From: Diphasiastrum complanatum
Taxonomy: Eukaryota; Streptophyta; Lycopodiopsida; Lycopodiales; Lycopodiaceae
Direction of reading: 5' to 3'
Assembly (NCBI GenBank): GCA_029204225.1
Contig: CM055093.1
Coordinates: 31,197,777-31,261,776 of the forward strand
Length of the DNA: 64,000 nt
In this document: positions 25,401 to 38,990 of the stretch, piece after piece
Layout: every line of letters starts with the position of its first letter
Numbering within the stretch: position 1 is the first letter of the stretch
The notes under the pieces: model-generated
Told to the model about the DNA's origin: nothing
The model's input: the letters and a program-made list of their open reading frames with translations, nothing else
The model's database searches: none
Position numbers and translations under genes: made by a program

Positions 25401-26894
25401 TCCAGAAGTCGAATGAGAAAGCCTAGATTTTTCAAGATAAGAATAAGACGCTCCAAGCCAAAGCTGCAGAATTGTAGAAGAATTTTGATTCGTTGATAGC
25501 TGAACTTAATAAGGTCAAGGCAGAAAAGGCTTTTCTACAGACCAAACTTCATGACGAAGGCTTAAAACAAATAAAGACAAAAATGACCTTGCAGCTATGC
25601 AGCAACTCTAGTGTAATCTAGATAGATTCTTTGAAGCTGCAGTCTCTTCAAGATTAAATGTTGGAGAATTTTCGAGTTGAGTATCTTATTTAGCTCAAAA
25701 ACGACAAAGCACTTGTTGAGGAGGAACTTGCTGAGCTGAAGGAGTTGTCAGCCAAAACGACTACTTTCTCCAGGCCAAATGCACACGAGGAGTACTCGCA
25801 GGCCCTGGAGAAGATCGAAGAATTGACTAAGCAGCTCCAAGCAACCCGAACTTGTATAGGGGTAGCAGATCATTTGGAGTATGCTGATGTGTGTGTAAAA
25901 ATTTTTGATCTACAAAAAAAGTACAAGAGCTCAAGAGCTAGGCATAAAGCAGAAAGGATGTCTATGCTGGGCCATAATCCAGGGAAAGTTCAAAGTTATT
26001 CCTTTTGGATCAGTCACATTGTACATAGGGTCAACATTTTTGTATGCGCAGGAGTAAATGCAAATCAAGGAGTAGTAGTTTTGGTGACGTAATGACTCGA
26101 AGCAAATGTTATGGAGGAAACATGCGCAGTTCAAGTTGTATTCACTAGAAGGCTGGACAAATATCAAAGAATTTGAAGATGTAGGTCTCTTGTTGGATAT
26201 TAACATGGCATATCTGGAGCTGTACAATATCTATATCGACTGGGAGCTCAACTTTTCTAGTTATTTTGTAGAGATAAGACATATTTAGACAGATTTAAAT
26301 CCCGCGAATACAAAACTTTCTGTACCTATACATTTTGGCAATTTGGCACATTTGCAACCAAAGTGCTATTTCTAGTTCAAAGTTTATTTATTAAATATGA
26401 TTATTTTGAATTTTTATCTACATTGTTTGAACAGTTTGTACTTATAAAGACTCTGAAAAAGATTTTAAGTTGGTACAAGAATTGTTCGATGGCTCACTAC
26501 TCCATGTGAGATTGACGCCATATGGCAACTTACCTATCGGGAGTTACACTAGAGCAAGAGAGGATGTATCGTTGCTCGAGTGCCAAAAAGATCTCGAGAT
26601 GGAACAATAGCTACATGAAGAGCTTAATACATGAAGTTTTTTTCTTGTATATCGTGTTGCAGATCATGTGATGTTGAGTTTCATATGTGATGATGCTTAT
26701 TTTATCTCGCTGAAATATATTTTGAATCAATATTTGATTCTGAAATATCAAGTGAAGGTTATCAATCCAACAAATGAAAAAATATCTCTATGTGACCTAA
26801 TGAAGATCCTTGACACGAAATTATTCTTTTCTAAGAAAAAATCTCGAAACGAAGAATATATGTTCACGAGGACATTTCACATTTGAGGAGGGGA
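25400..26894 (+). pseudogene. Eroded plus-strand retroelement interior with polypurine tract
   Basis: Between about 25400 and 25950 the plus strand reads a broken, strongly coiled-coil frame rich in Lys, Glu, Gln and Leu. Its best piece starts at 25745 and has EEYSQALEKIEELTKQL-like heptads. Stops interrupt it at several points. Further right, 26450-26600 and 26660-26886 hold other open pieces without recognisable domains. The stretch ends in ttgaggagggga, a polypurine tract directly before the LTR start at 26898. It is probably the 3' interior of element Y, but the enzyme domains are not visible. Confidence 0.4.
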
Positions 26895-26897
26895 ATA

Positions 26898-27892
<995 letters not shown>

Positions 27893-28386
27893 TTCGTGAA
27901 ATACTTGAGTTCTTTAACCATGATGGGACTTTAGTTGTTGAGGACTTTTGTCTAGAACACATTAGTTCAAGAATAAGATTACGTCTGCATCGAACATATC
28001 ACATATCCTTGCTGACAGCTCATGAAAATGCTCAAACATGAGATAGAACAAGTAAAGTAGACTTGAACAAAAATACCTTGATGCTCCTTTGACCTTACTT
28101 CAGAGTGTAGTTCATTTGAGCTACTCTGATAACATCTCATTTGCAGAACACTTTGCATTCGGTTTGATAGAGAAAGATTGTTGTTTAGCACTCATTACTT
28201 TACACGTCGTTTTTAAAAGTGGAAAATGTCTGTTGACAACCAGATTTCCACTCGACCCAATTTCATTCGAAATAAGTCAATAATGTATCAACTTAACAAC
28301 TTTTAAGTGCTATCTCCTTGGGGAACGATTTAAATACTACATAAATATAGCAATTTTGTGCTGGTATATTGTGATAGAACAACAAA

Positions 28387-28509
28387 TGCTTCATTTGCAG
28401 TGAAGCAGGCCACTTTATGGTTGATTGTATGGTAAAAAAAAAGTACCATGCCGAATGCCTTGATTGTGTTAGAAAACACAATTTCAAAGACTATCCGAAA
28501 CAATCCAAT
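28387..28509 (+). pseudogene. Retroelement zinc-knuckle relic
   Basis: 28387-28428 reads CFICSEAGHFMVDC, a perfect CX2CX4HX4C knuckle of the kind found in gag nucleocapsids. About 14 codons later in the same frame CLDCVRKHNFKDY looks like a second, damaged knuckle, and a stop follows near 28553. The sister sequence at 1359-1400 has lost the histidine and gained a stop. No other gag part is recognisable. Confidence 0.55.
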
Positions 28510-28633
28510 AAGGTCCTACCTGCCTGCCATGTCCATTACTTATCCGATTAGGATCCTCACAACAACACAACACACGCAGCATAGCAACCAACCACTAAAC
28601 CTGCTGCTCAATCGAGAAGTTCCTTGAAAACTT

Positions 28634-28942
28634 ATACATTACCATTCCTTTGTCACCATGGTCTCCATAGCTTTGCAGTTAAATTGGCCTAACCTTTTGG
28701 GCCATAATTCCACTTGAGTGAGCTCCTCCCTTGCCATGTTCACACTTCCAACCATCACATTAGCATTCAATTTGAATAACCTCCCTTGCTTGAAACCGCT
28801 AGGAATACATTTTTCATCTTTCAAGATAGAACATGCTTCATGCTTGAAATGTACATCTAATCCACTATCCATAAGTTGTCCTACACTCAACAAATTCTTT
28901 GTAATTGAAGGTACATAAAGAACATTGCCTAGATCTACTTTT
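28634..28942 (-). pseudogene. Copia protease/integrase-junction relic, copy 2
   Basis: Sister of 1606-1905 and slightly less decayed: the block VHFKHEACSILKD is complete here, while copy 1 lost several codons. The integrase histidine motif reads WPKRLGQFN, so both zinc-finger histidines are changed. Truncated and inactive. Confidence 0.75.
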
Positions 28943-28952
28943 TTAGATGATC

Positions 28953-30739
28953 CATGAATGAACTAAAATGATTATGCCTACCCTTCACACATGGGAACTA
29001 TTTCTACACAAGTGTGATTTCAATATGTCCATGAAAGTGATAAGGCTAGATTTTGCATATTCTTTACACTTGGCCCATGCAAGTAGTGAAGAGATCACTC
29101 CTCAGTATGTCCACTAATTGAGACATCACTACATTGCACAAGGACATGTATATGTGAGTCCCACTTTCCACTTGATAGGGTAACAGGATGTGTAGAGCCT
29201 TACCAAAGAGAGATTTTGGCGAAGTTCTAGATCCATCATAGTGCCTCGTTTTGAATCCAAGAAATCTCTAAAAGAATGTAGTAAATGCAATAAAAGTTTT
29301 ATGCAACAACCAAGAAAAACTTCTAGCTATTATTCAGTAACATTATCAATGGCTTTCTACCAAAGTTCAAATGAACAATATGTCTAGGAGTGGAATCTAA
29401 AAAGCCATGAATACAAAGAACAAGACCAAAGATACCTCAAATTCATTGCATCTCTAGAAGAACGTAGTACATTGTATCTTGAATGGAAGAACTCACCTCC
29501 AATAGACAATGATAATAACCCACAACCTCAGCTACAAGATAGAAAAGAAAGTTTGTCACAAATTTTCTTTGTAATTCTCACACAAACTTTAAGAGAATCA
29601 CTTTGTGACACAAATTCCTTTCCTTTGTCACATGGTGGCCATGCCTCCTAAGTGCCCATTTTCTCAAAAGTTGAAGGGCAAAATCTTGCCACATTTCTTA
29701 ACACTTACTTCAATTCCACTATCAAAACCCATTGCCTTAGAACCCTTTCAACCTTGTTTGTCTCGTAGCTCCTATATGGAGAACACACACGTGCCAAATT
29801 TCTTTTTGAACTTGAAAAGCAAAATACATCCTTCTTGTGCTTGTGATCAAATAAACAACTACTAAGTCTTCATCTTTTCTATTAAAATAGTTGTCGTTTC
29901 AAGATTTTCCATGTTCTTGCATATCAAAATCTCAAATGGAGGCCTAGTCATCCAAAGTAGAAAATAATAGTATTAATGAGATATTACAAAGTAAACAAAA
30001 GGAACCTATGAAAACTTTTTAAAACATACATAAGTTAATTTGTATATTTGCATGCGCATAAATTTTAGGATGAAAACAAACCAAAAAAATTTACATTCAC
30101 TTGAATTATAACCAACACACAAGTAGATCAATGTTTTTTGTGATTGCTAGGGCCTACTTGCAAAGCGCAGGGGCCAAAAAAGAAATGTACGAAACCCCTT
30201 GAAAACATAGGCATATCAATTAGTGCATCCCCATGTCATGCAAAAAATATTCTTGAATTGCAAAGAAACAAATGTTCTATAAATGAATTCTACTAATAGC
30301 CAAAACACATGCAAGTCAATGTTCAAGATCATATTGGTGAGAATAGGAGCCTAAAAAAGAGAACATGTGTAAAATGTTGGAACTCAATGTTGGTCATACT
30401 CATCTTACATTGACTTCTTCCCATTGAAATGGACCACGGCTCTCCGTGATGAAGAGATTGGACATGGATAGAGAGAGATATTGATCCATAGATCTTCTTA
30501 AAATACAAATATATGAAGGGACACTTGCTCAAAATATTGTGGTGACAAAATTACGAGATATAAAAGCAGAGGTGTGGATAGATATTTAATGGAACGGTGA
30601 TAATGATATGAGGTCGTTAATAGTTTCTTGTTCTTGATGGTCAACAATTGGTTATAATCCATCTCCCATGACATTGGCCATTTATTTGCTTCTCCAAATA
30701 TCTTCTCAAAGTTCCATGTCTAGCCGACTTTTTATGTGC
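28953..30739. other. U3 5' flank, no gene seen
   Basis: Homologous to 1916-3490. It carries the same GTG-opened, 86-codon frame at 29605, which is not accepted as a gene. Confidence 0.5.
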
Positions 30740-30786
30740 TAGTTAAATGCATCAATATCATTCTAGTTTATCACACCTTTCTTAGT

Positions 30787-30930
<144 letters not shown>

Positions 30931-30997
30931 TAATTCACTGTGTAGCAAAGCACCCTGCAACAAAGCCTCCTTGGTCTCCAACTTTACCGGTAGTAGC

Positions 30998-32197
30998 ATG
31001 GATCGATGCTTGAGATTGAGCACCTTGTTTTCATTACGACTCTTGCTCACGCAAGCATTATTGTGCTTGTGTGTCATGGGTAGGCATCACAACAACAAAT
31101 TACTAAGAGCAGGCAAATTAGGAGTACTTTCAGCTACGACAACAGGAGAAGAAGCATCTGTGGCTTCTCTCATTAGTAAGGACCTCTTTGAGCAGCTATT
31201 CACACATCGCAATGATGTTGTCTGCCTTGCACATTGATTTTATACCTATGAAGCATTTCTAGCTGCAGCTGCTATGTTCAGTGGATTTGCTACCACCGGG
31301 GATGTGGTCAAACAAAAAAGAGAACTTGCCACATTTTTTGCTCAAATATCGCATGAGACCACAGGTACATAGAATACATACAAGCATTTATTTCATTTCA
31401 GTTTTGACTCAAAGGTGTAACCAATGCTTGTTTTTCCCCTACCACATTCAATTGTCATCCTTGCTCCTTGCAAAAGCTAAGGGTCAATTCCAATTCCACA
31501 ATACCAGGTGGATGGGAGACGGCGCCTGATGGCCCCTTTGCATGGGGTCTTTGCTACAAAGAGGAGTTGAATGCTGCGGCCCCCTAGTGTAGTCCTAGTG
31601 TTGAATGGCCTTGTGCTTCAGGGGAAAAGTATTATGGTCGAGGTCCCATGCAACTGTCTTGGTATGTGTCTTCGATCCATTCCAACCTAGTCAATCCAAT
31701 GGTCATGTCCAGACTTTCATTAGTGAAGCCTTATACACGATATTAATTGCCACATGGTGCTAGGAGAATAGTTATTGCTTTCCACAACCAAACAAGACTG
31801 AAGATAATAATTGATATGATCTATGTGTAGGAATTACAACTATGGACAAGCTGGTGTAGCACTTGGATTTGACGGCATAAACAATCCTGACCTGGTAGCA
31901 TCCAACGCAATCATCTCATTCAAAACAACAATATGGTTTTGGATGTCTCCTCAAGCACCAAAACTTTCATGTCATGCCGTAATCATAGACGAGTGGAAGC
32001 CAACAACCACGGACATTGCCGCTAAATGCACACCAGGTTTTGGAGTCACAACTAACATCATCAATGGAGGCTTGGAGTGTGGTCGTGGAAGTGATCCTCG
32101 AGTATTAGATCGTGTCGGCTATTTCGAGCGATATTGTGCAATATTGGGTGTTCATCCAGGAAAGAATTTGGACTGTGCCACTCAAAAGTCATTCTAA
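30998..32197 (+). pseudogene. Chi-3: GH19 endochitinase, inactivated by two nonsense codons
   Basis: Exons 30998-31364, 31508-31661 and 31831-32197 (367, 154 and 367 nt) give exactly 296 codons with the stop, so the frame is unshifted throughout. Signal peptide, both catalytic glutamates (about 120 and 142), signature 2 and the C-terminal KNLDC remain. Two point mutations end it: Gly80 to TGA (31235-31237), inside signature 1, and Tyr149 to TAG (31585-31587). Neither is shared with Chi-2 or Chi-4. The TATA box is also altered. This copy best shows the ancestral exon layout. Confidence 0.92.
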
Positions 32198-32639
32198 GAG
32201 AGATGCAATATATCACATCCTATAAATATAGATCAGCATGTAATTAGACACACAACAATATCAAGAAGAAGATTGTTTAGGATGTAAAGTACATGGGCTT
32301 CATATTCGAGTTCACGTCTCAAGTGAACTATGTACAAATTTGGAATTTATAAACTTTGGTGTCCAAAATATTTACTAAACCTTTCTCTTTCACAATTCAT
32401 GCTTGTTAGTTCCTAGAAGTAATTTTCTACTGCTTCATCAGTGCACCTTATGTGACTACATATGTGGCCTTACCTTATTAAATAAAGTATTCACAACTCA
32501 TAGCTTCGAAATGAAGCGATTGCTTACTCATCGAAGGCTTCTAGATGGTTGAGTGGTTTGGCACCATATTGTCCGTTTAGGTGTCCTTGGAATCAGACTC
32601 TTTGGATGGACAATTTGTATTCGTACTTCATATAAATGC
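32198..32639. other. Chitinase 3' flank (U3)
   Basis: Shared unit sequence with AATAAA at about 32480; nothing further was recognised. Confidence 0.45.
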
Positions 32640-32885
32640 TCTAGCATGATCAAGTTGTGGGCAAATTGGATCTCAAATTACTTTAGTTCCTTAAATGAGA
32701 ACTTACCGAAAGATGGTAAGAACGTAGTGATGACAACGGATAAAAGTGATAATCCCTCTCCCAGTCTCTATTAGAGGAGTAATCCGATATGACTTGCCAA
32801 TATCTCTCAGCAAACTATTTAGGCAATAAGCCATACAAGGTGTGAGCCAAACATTGGGACACATTTTCATCAAAAGTCGTCTCAT
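32640..32885 (-). pseudogene. hAT transposase relic, U3
   Basis: Carries the same DUF659-type block as in U2 (WLTPCMAYCLNSLLRDIG), open for 60 codons on the minus strand and followed by the frame-shifted FEIQFAHNLIMLEHLYE segment. Confidence 0.6.
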
Positions 32886-33102
32886 CTACACCACTTGATG
32901 CACACCCTCTCCAAGAAGCTGAATGACATTTGTTGGTCCACCTTGTTCCAAAGCCTTAGTCCAAATCTCAAACAACCTCTTTCCACTCTTTCCACTCTTT
33001 CCACCTTCTACATTATTTATGGTGTTCACAAAGTATGTCTGACCCCATGCATAACCAACTCATGGTATTGCTCCGACCAACATCGATTTGGGACACACCT
33101 TA

Positions 33103-33757
33103 TGTGAAAAATACAGATCCTAAGTGGATCTAAACTCCAAGATCATTGGCTTGAATGCTTGCACTCCAAACTACATAAGCTAGGAATTGGCAACACATTG
33201 TATGCTACCTAGAATGCAAAGAACTTGATCAAAAAACATTTATCACAAATGGAAACTTCCATAAACATCAAGTGCGGCCCAAAATAGCATTATACAGTCC
33301 ATAATACATCAGCCTACCACTTTTGGAAAGCACCTAAGATCATACACAATAGCTTGAAGACAATACACACAACAATGCTCTCAATGGAGGAAGAAACAAT
33401 GACAATGATCTATTGATCTCAATGAAGCATACAAAAGGTTTCTCCAACCTGTTCTCCACGACTTCCCTACTATTTATGGATGAGGAAGATGACTCTCTCT
33501 CCTCTCTCTAGAAGGTACTTGACCCTAGATATTCCCTATATAGGAAAAATAGCTAAAAATGGCTTATATGACCAAAATACATCAAAATGGTCTCATTTTG
33601 AAGGGTATGAAGTTTGACACTTCATCATACTGAAAAAATACAGTAAATAAAAACATTGTGGCCTGGTTCACACGTGTGAAACTCCAGAACCAAAACTATT
33701 TACAATTTTAGCCAATTTAGGCCTCAAACTAGCTAGGAAATGTTGACAATTTTCACA
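33103..33757 (-). repeat. Copia-A 3' LTR
   Basis: 655 bp, TGTGAAAA...TTTTTCACA on the minus strand. The gag-pol stop codon (33753-33755) lies inside its first bases. Confidence 0.95.
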
Positions 33758-36700
33758 CTCCCTCTTCAACATTGGATGCTAGTTTCAACATAGTCTTTGA
33801 GCACATTCCAAGATTAGATCTATGCATTAAATATAGGTCCTTTCCCAATGGTTTGGTGAAGATATCAGCCACACACTCCTTTGAAGAGACATGTTGAAGC
33901 TCCACCTCTTTGGCAATGACTTGATCTCTCACAAAATGGTGAGCAATCTCAATGTGCTTGCTCCTTGCATGAAAAACAGGATTGCTTGCCAAGCTTTGGG
34001 CTGAAAGGTTATCACAAAGTATGATTGGAGTCTTCTCTGGTTCCAGCAAGTGAAGATCCAATAACATCCTCTTGATCCAAAGAATCTCCTTGGTGCATGT
34101 TGTTAATGCCTTGTACTCGGCTTCGGTGGAAGATAGAGAGATAGTTGGTTGCTTCTTTGATAGCCATGAGACCACTCCATCTCCAAGATAGATTGCAAAG
34201 GCACTTGTTGACTTCCTATCCATTTGATCACCAACTCCTTGGTGCTTGCTTTAGCCCATACAAACTCTTTTGGAGATAGCACACATGATTAGGCTCATCA
34301 TGTGAAACATAGCCCTCGGGTTGCTCCATGTAAATATCATCTTTGCCACGGGTGCAAAGGTCTCATCATAGTCAATACCATATTCTTGAGCATACCCCTT
34401 TGCCACCAACCTTGCCTTGTACTTGTTGATTGATCCATCTTGATTTGTCTTGATCTTGAAGATCCACTTACAACCAATTGCCTTCTTGTCCTTTGGAAGC
34501 TTTACCAACCTCCATGTGTTGCTTTTGATGAGTGCTTGATGCTCATGATCCATGGCTTGGATCCATTCCTTCTTTTGAATTGCTTCACCTACACAAGTTG
34601 GTTCATCAAAAGAGGTAAGAAAAGCAAGGTTAGAGTTGTCCACCACTTGCTTTCCTTTTTCATCATAGGTTAGCCTTGATGGCTTAGCCCTTTGCCTTTG
34701 AGTCTTCCTTGAAGTTTGCTTTGGAGTGGCATCTCCATCTTCATCCAAGACATCTTGCACATCATGATGATTAGTAGGCACATCAACATCAACATCAACA
34801 ACATTGGAAACATTCTCTTCATGAAAGATGACATCCCTACTTATGACAACTTTCTTTGTAGAAGGAATGTACACTTTGTAAGCCTTGCTTACTTCACTAT
34901 AGCCAACAAACACACCCTTCTTTGATGAAGGATCTTCTTTAGTTCTATCATCAAGTGTGATATTGACAAAACATGTACATCCAAAGATCCTACAATGCTT
35001 GACACTCGGCCTTCTACCATAAAGAACCTCATGAGGAGTTTTACCATCCAAGGAAGCACTTGTCCATCTATTACATAGATAGTTAGCACATGCTAAAGCT
35101 TCCCCCCAAAAAGACTTAGCATGTAGTCTCATTGCCTTGGCACATTCACAAAGGGTTCTATTCTTCCTCTCGGCCACTCCATTCTGTTGTGGAGTCCTAG
35201 GACTAGACATCTCTCTCTTAATCCCATGTGCTATACAAAAGTCTTTGAACCTATTTGAGGTGTATTCCCCTCCATTATCAGATCTTAGGCATTTGATCTT
35301 TGTATTGAATTGGTTTTCCATTTCATTCTTGAACTTGACAAATGCAGCAAACACTTCATCCTTACTTTTAAGAAGATAGATCCAAGTATACCTACTAAAG
35401 TCATCAATGAAAGTTGCATACATCTTTGCCCCACCATTGCTAGTTGTACTAGAAGAATGAATATCAGAATGCACAAGTTGAAAAGCTTCTTTAGATCTAG
35501 AAGTAGATCTAGAATAAGCAAGTCTATGAGATTTGGACAAGGCACAATGTTCACAAACACTATTGTTTGCAACAAGACTTTTAGGGAGACCAAGAACAAG
35601 CTCTTTCTTTGCCATTACCTCCAAAGATTTGAAGTTGGGATGGCCCAACCTCTTGTGCCAAACTTCTTGGTTTGTCAATTGCTCCCTAGCCATACATCCT
35701 TCATGATTAGAGATCACACATGCATCAAGCTTGAAAAGTTTACCATGCCTCCTACCTTGAGCAATCAAGGATCCACATTTACTTATCAAACATGCATCTC
35801 CAATGAACTCCACATCAAGTCCTTTGTCAATCATTTGACTTACACTAAGCAAATTCTTAGTGATTGAAGGAATGTACAAAACATTTTCAAGATTTGCTTT
35901 CCTATTTGTTGAAAGGGAAATAGGAATAGTGCCTATGCCTTTGATGTCACATTGACCATCATTTGCAGTGTAGATGATGTTACCTTCTCCCTCATAAGAC
36001 AATAAGGATGTAAAGTATTCCTTATGTCTTGTCATGTGAGATGAGGCTCCACTATCAATCCACCAAGGATCATTATCATCTATGTTGGCTAACAAACTTG
36101 AAGTCATAACAAGTGATTCACATGTGTTATGTTCTTCCTCATCTATTGTAAGATTTCCTTGCCTCTCTCCTTGCTCTCTTTTCTTCTTATAACATTCATT
36201 TGCAAAATGACCTTTTATCCCACAATAAAAGCACTTGAACTTTGACTTATTGTTCTTAGTAGAAGAGGAAGAGGAAGAGTGATCATCATGATCAAAGTTA
36301 CCACCTTTGGACCATTTCCCTTTGCCTTTACCTTTGCCCTTGAATTTGCCTTTTGTGAAGAAAGCCTCTTCACCTCCACCTTGCAAGGATGCACCATCAA
36401 GCTTTGATTGCAACCTATGTTCTTCAGCCAATAAGATTTCTTGCAAGTCAACCACACTTGGCAAGACTCTTTGAATGGCAAAACTTTGCACAAGGTTAGC
36501 ATGTTCATTTAGCAAACCATTCAACATAACTTGGACTATTTCACCATCTTTTATGTTCTCATCAATGCATGCTAAATCATCACTTAGGGACTTAACTCTC
36601 AAGATAAATGCATGAGCACTTTCACCCTCTCTTTGCCTACTAGAAAATATTTGTCTCCTTGGGGTCAATACCCTAGATGTGGACTTTGATTCAAAGAGCT

Positions 36701-36980
36701 TCTTTAAGGCATTCCATGCCTCACTTGCACTTTGACACTTTCCAACTTCCTTGAGAAGTTCATTTGTAACATTCATTTTAATGATATGAAGAGCCCTTTT
36801 GGCCTTCTTATCAAACCTTTGTTGCTCTTGAAGTGTGAGAGGTCTCTCTTCAATTTCTGCAACTATGTCCATGAGTTCATTCAACTCAAGTAAGGACTCC
36901 ATCCTCACTTTCCAAGTAGAGTAGTTTGATGAACTCAACCTTTCACTAGACTCTAGCATGATCCCACCATTGGAAGCCAT
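33753..36980 (-). pseudogene. Copia-A gag-pol, RT deleted
   Basis: Opens at the ATG at 36980 and is intact through gag, CCHC knuckle, protease (DSGAS), integrase and the start of RT (FAPVAKM). The junction at 34337/34338 (100 nt missing) shifts the frame to a stop at 34251. The second junction at 34231/34232 (617 nt missing) restores the original frame, since 717 nt in total is a multiple of three. The final 156 codons (34223-33753: RNase H with SSTEAEY, LCDN and FTKPL) are open again. Removed RT parts include the NAFLNG block and the YVDD catalytic box. Confidence 0.93.
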
Positions 36981-38152
36981 GATTCTAATGTTTCTTCAAC
37001 TTTTAGGTTCTGTCCTAAAGCACTTAGCACTCACTTTTCTCTCAACAAATGATAGATAAAGAGATCTATGAAGATTTAGGACCCTAAAACACTTCTATCT
37101 TGAACCTAGATGGTTTCCAAGCATAGAAAGGAAGATTGAAACACATGCAACACTTTGCACACACTAAGAATGGATTACAAAATCAAACCAACCTGAACAC
37201 ACTCTTGCTTAGGCTCTCAAACTTTCCAGCAAGTGACCAAATCAAGTTATGGTGTGAAGAGTTACTTGCATTCTTAGAAAATACCCAAAACTAGGATGCC
37301 AAGATTACCTAGTAATGAACAAACTTGATCAACATATGATCAACACACTAAGATATTGATTCAACCTGTAAAACCACATGTAAACCACACTTCTAAAAGT
37401 TTATAAACTCTAGCAAGTGATAAATACAAGATTTAGAGGTGAATGAATGAGCACACTTAGTGAATCACAAGACTAGCTTCACTATCTTGTCAAATCTTGG
37501 TGTTTAGATGTAGATCTAAGATCACTTCACATGAGAATGTTCCTCAACCTGTTAAGAACCTGAAAACACACTTGCATAATGGTTAACACCTTCCAGCAAA
37601 TGCTCCAATCAAATTACATAAGGAGAGTTACTTACATGCTCAACAAAGTACACCAAAATTTATGCCAAAATTGATGACAATCTTTACAATATGCTCTTCA
37701 CAATGGAGCTTACAATATGTTCACCCAAAAAAGGGGATCTTTCATCCAAATGGGAGCTTTGCTCAGCCTTTAGGAGAATTACAACTCACTCAAAAGAGCA
37801 TTTGTCATCCACTTAAGGAGAAGTTTCATCCACTTAAGGAGAGTGTTCATCCAAGAATGGAGATTGTCAACAATAGGATTGAAAAGAACATTGTTAGTAT
37901 TGAATATGCACAAGCCTCACAATCACAAATGATTAGGTGTTATGATCTGATCCAAAATAGTTTCTTTTCAGCCTCTGATCTTCAATAGACCTGAAATATG
38001 CTTTTGATCCACAAGTTCAACTCACAAAACAAAGGTTAGTAAGATTTGATCAACAAAGCAATGCAAAATCATGCTAGAACTTGATCAAACATCCAAATAT
38101 CACCAAAAATGGAATACTTACTGTAAATAGAAGCCAACCAGTTCTGATACCA
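36981..38152 (-). other. Copia-A 5' leader and primer site
   Basis: About 1.17 kb untranslated leader between the 5' LTR and the gag ATG. The primer site lies at its right end (38141-38152). An antisense 108-codon frame (37662-37988) is kept in all three elements but has no recognisable domain. It is probably open by chance, given how recent the copies are. Confidence 0.75.
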
Positions 38153-38808
38153 TGTGAAAAATACAGATCCTAAGTGGATCTAAACTCCAAGATCATTGGC
38201 TTGAATGCTTGCACTCCAAACTACATAAGCTAGGAATTGGCAACACATTCTATGCTACCTAGAATGCAAAGAACTTGATCAAAAAGCATTTATCACAAAT
38301 GGAAACTTCCATAAACATCAAGTGCGGCCCAAAATAGCATTATACAGTCCATAATACATCAGCCTACCACTTTTGGAAAGCACCTAAGATCATACACAAT
38401 AGCTTGAAGACAATACACACAACAATGCTCTCAATGGAGGAAGAAACAATGACAATGATCAATTGATCTCAATGAAGCATACAAAAGGTTTCTCCAACCT
38501 GTTCTCCACGACTTCCCTACTATTTATGGATGAGGAAGATGACTCTCTCTCCTCTCTCTAGAAGGTACTTGACCCTAGATATTCCCTATATAGGAAAAAT
38601 AGCTAAAAATGGCTTATATGACCAAAATACATCAAAATGGTCTCATTTTGAAGGGCATGAAGTTTGACACTTCATCATACTAAAAAAATACAGTAAATAA
38701 AAACATTGTGGCCTGGTTCACACGTGTGAAACTCCAAAACCAAAAACTATTTACAATTTTAGCCAATTTAGGCCTCAAACTAGCTAGGAAATGTTGACAA
38801 TTTTCACA
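38153..38808 (-). repeat. Copia-A 5' LTR
   Basis: 656 bp. It differs from the 3' LTR by about six substitutions and one added A in an A-run near 38745. Confidence 0.95.
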
Positions 38809-38990
38809 CCTTACCTATCTCATCATTCACAAATTACATCTAACCCTTTGTCCAATTTGGCCTTCCGAAATTGAAACAACGTTTATAGTATTCACCTTTC
38901 CCTTGAACTCAACCACCAATGCACATCTTACGTTGGTAGTTTTTTATGTTTAATAGAAAAACCCTTAAACAAAGAGTCTTGAGTTGAATT

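Larger units (their letters stand above)
33103..38808 (-). mobile_element. Copia-A: Ty1/copia element lacking two RT segments
   Basis: 5,706 bp on the minus strand, with TG...CA ends and target duplication CCTTA (33098-33102 and 38809-38813). U2 shows the empty site at about 15290. LTRs are 33103-33757 and 38153-38808, differing at about seven places. The primer site TGGTATCAGAAC follows the 5' LTR on the minus strand. Compared with copia-B it lacks 100 nt and 617 nt of the RT/RNase H region, each with exact GT...AG boundaries, plus 9 nt in the integrase region through a short direct repeat. Without the catalytic YVDD box it cannot make reverse transcriptase and must have been mobilised in trans. 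Confidence 0.95.

Noticed and set aside
35090-35130. 9-nt loss in copia-A integrase as another spliced segment
   Set aside because: It lies between short direct repeats (gctaa) and lacks GT...AG ends; replication slippage is enough.
37662-37988. 108-codon antisense frame in the copia leader (also 50550-50876 and 59931-60257)
   Set aside because: Identical in three very recent copies, so openness carries little weight; no domain or signal suggests a protein.
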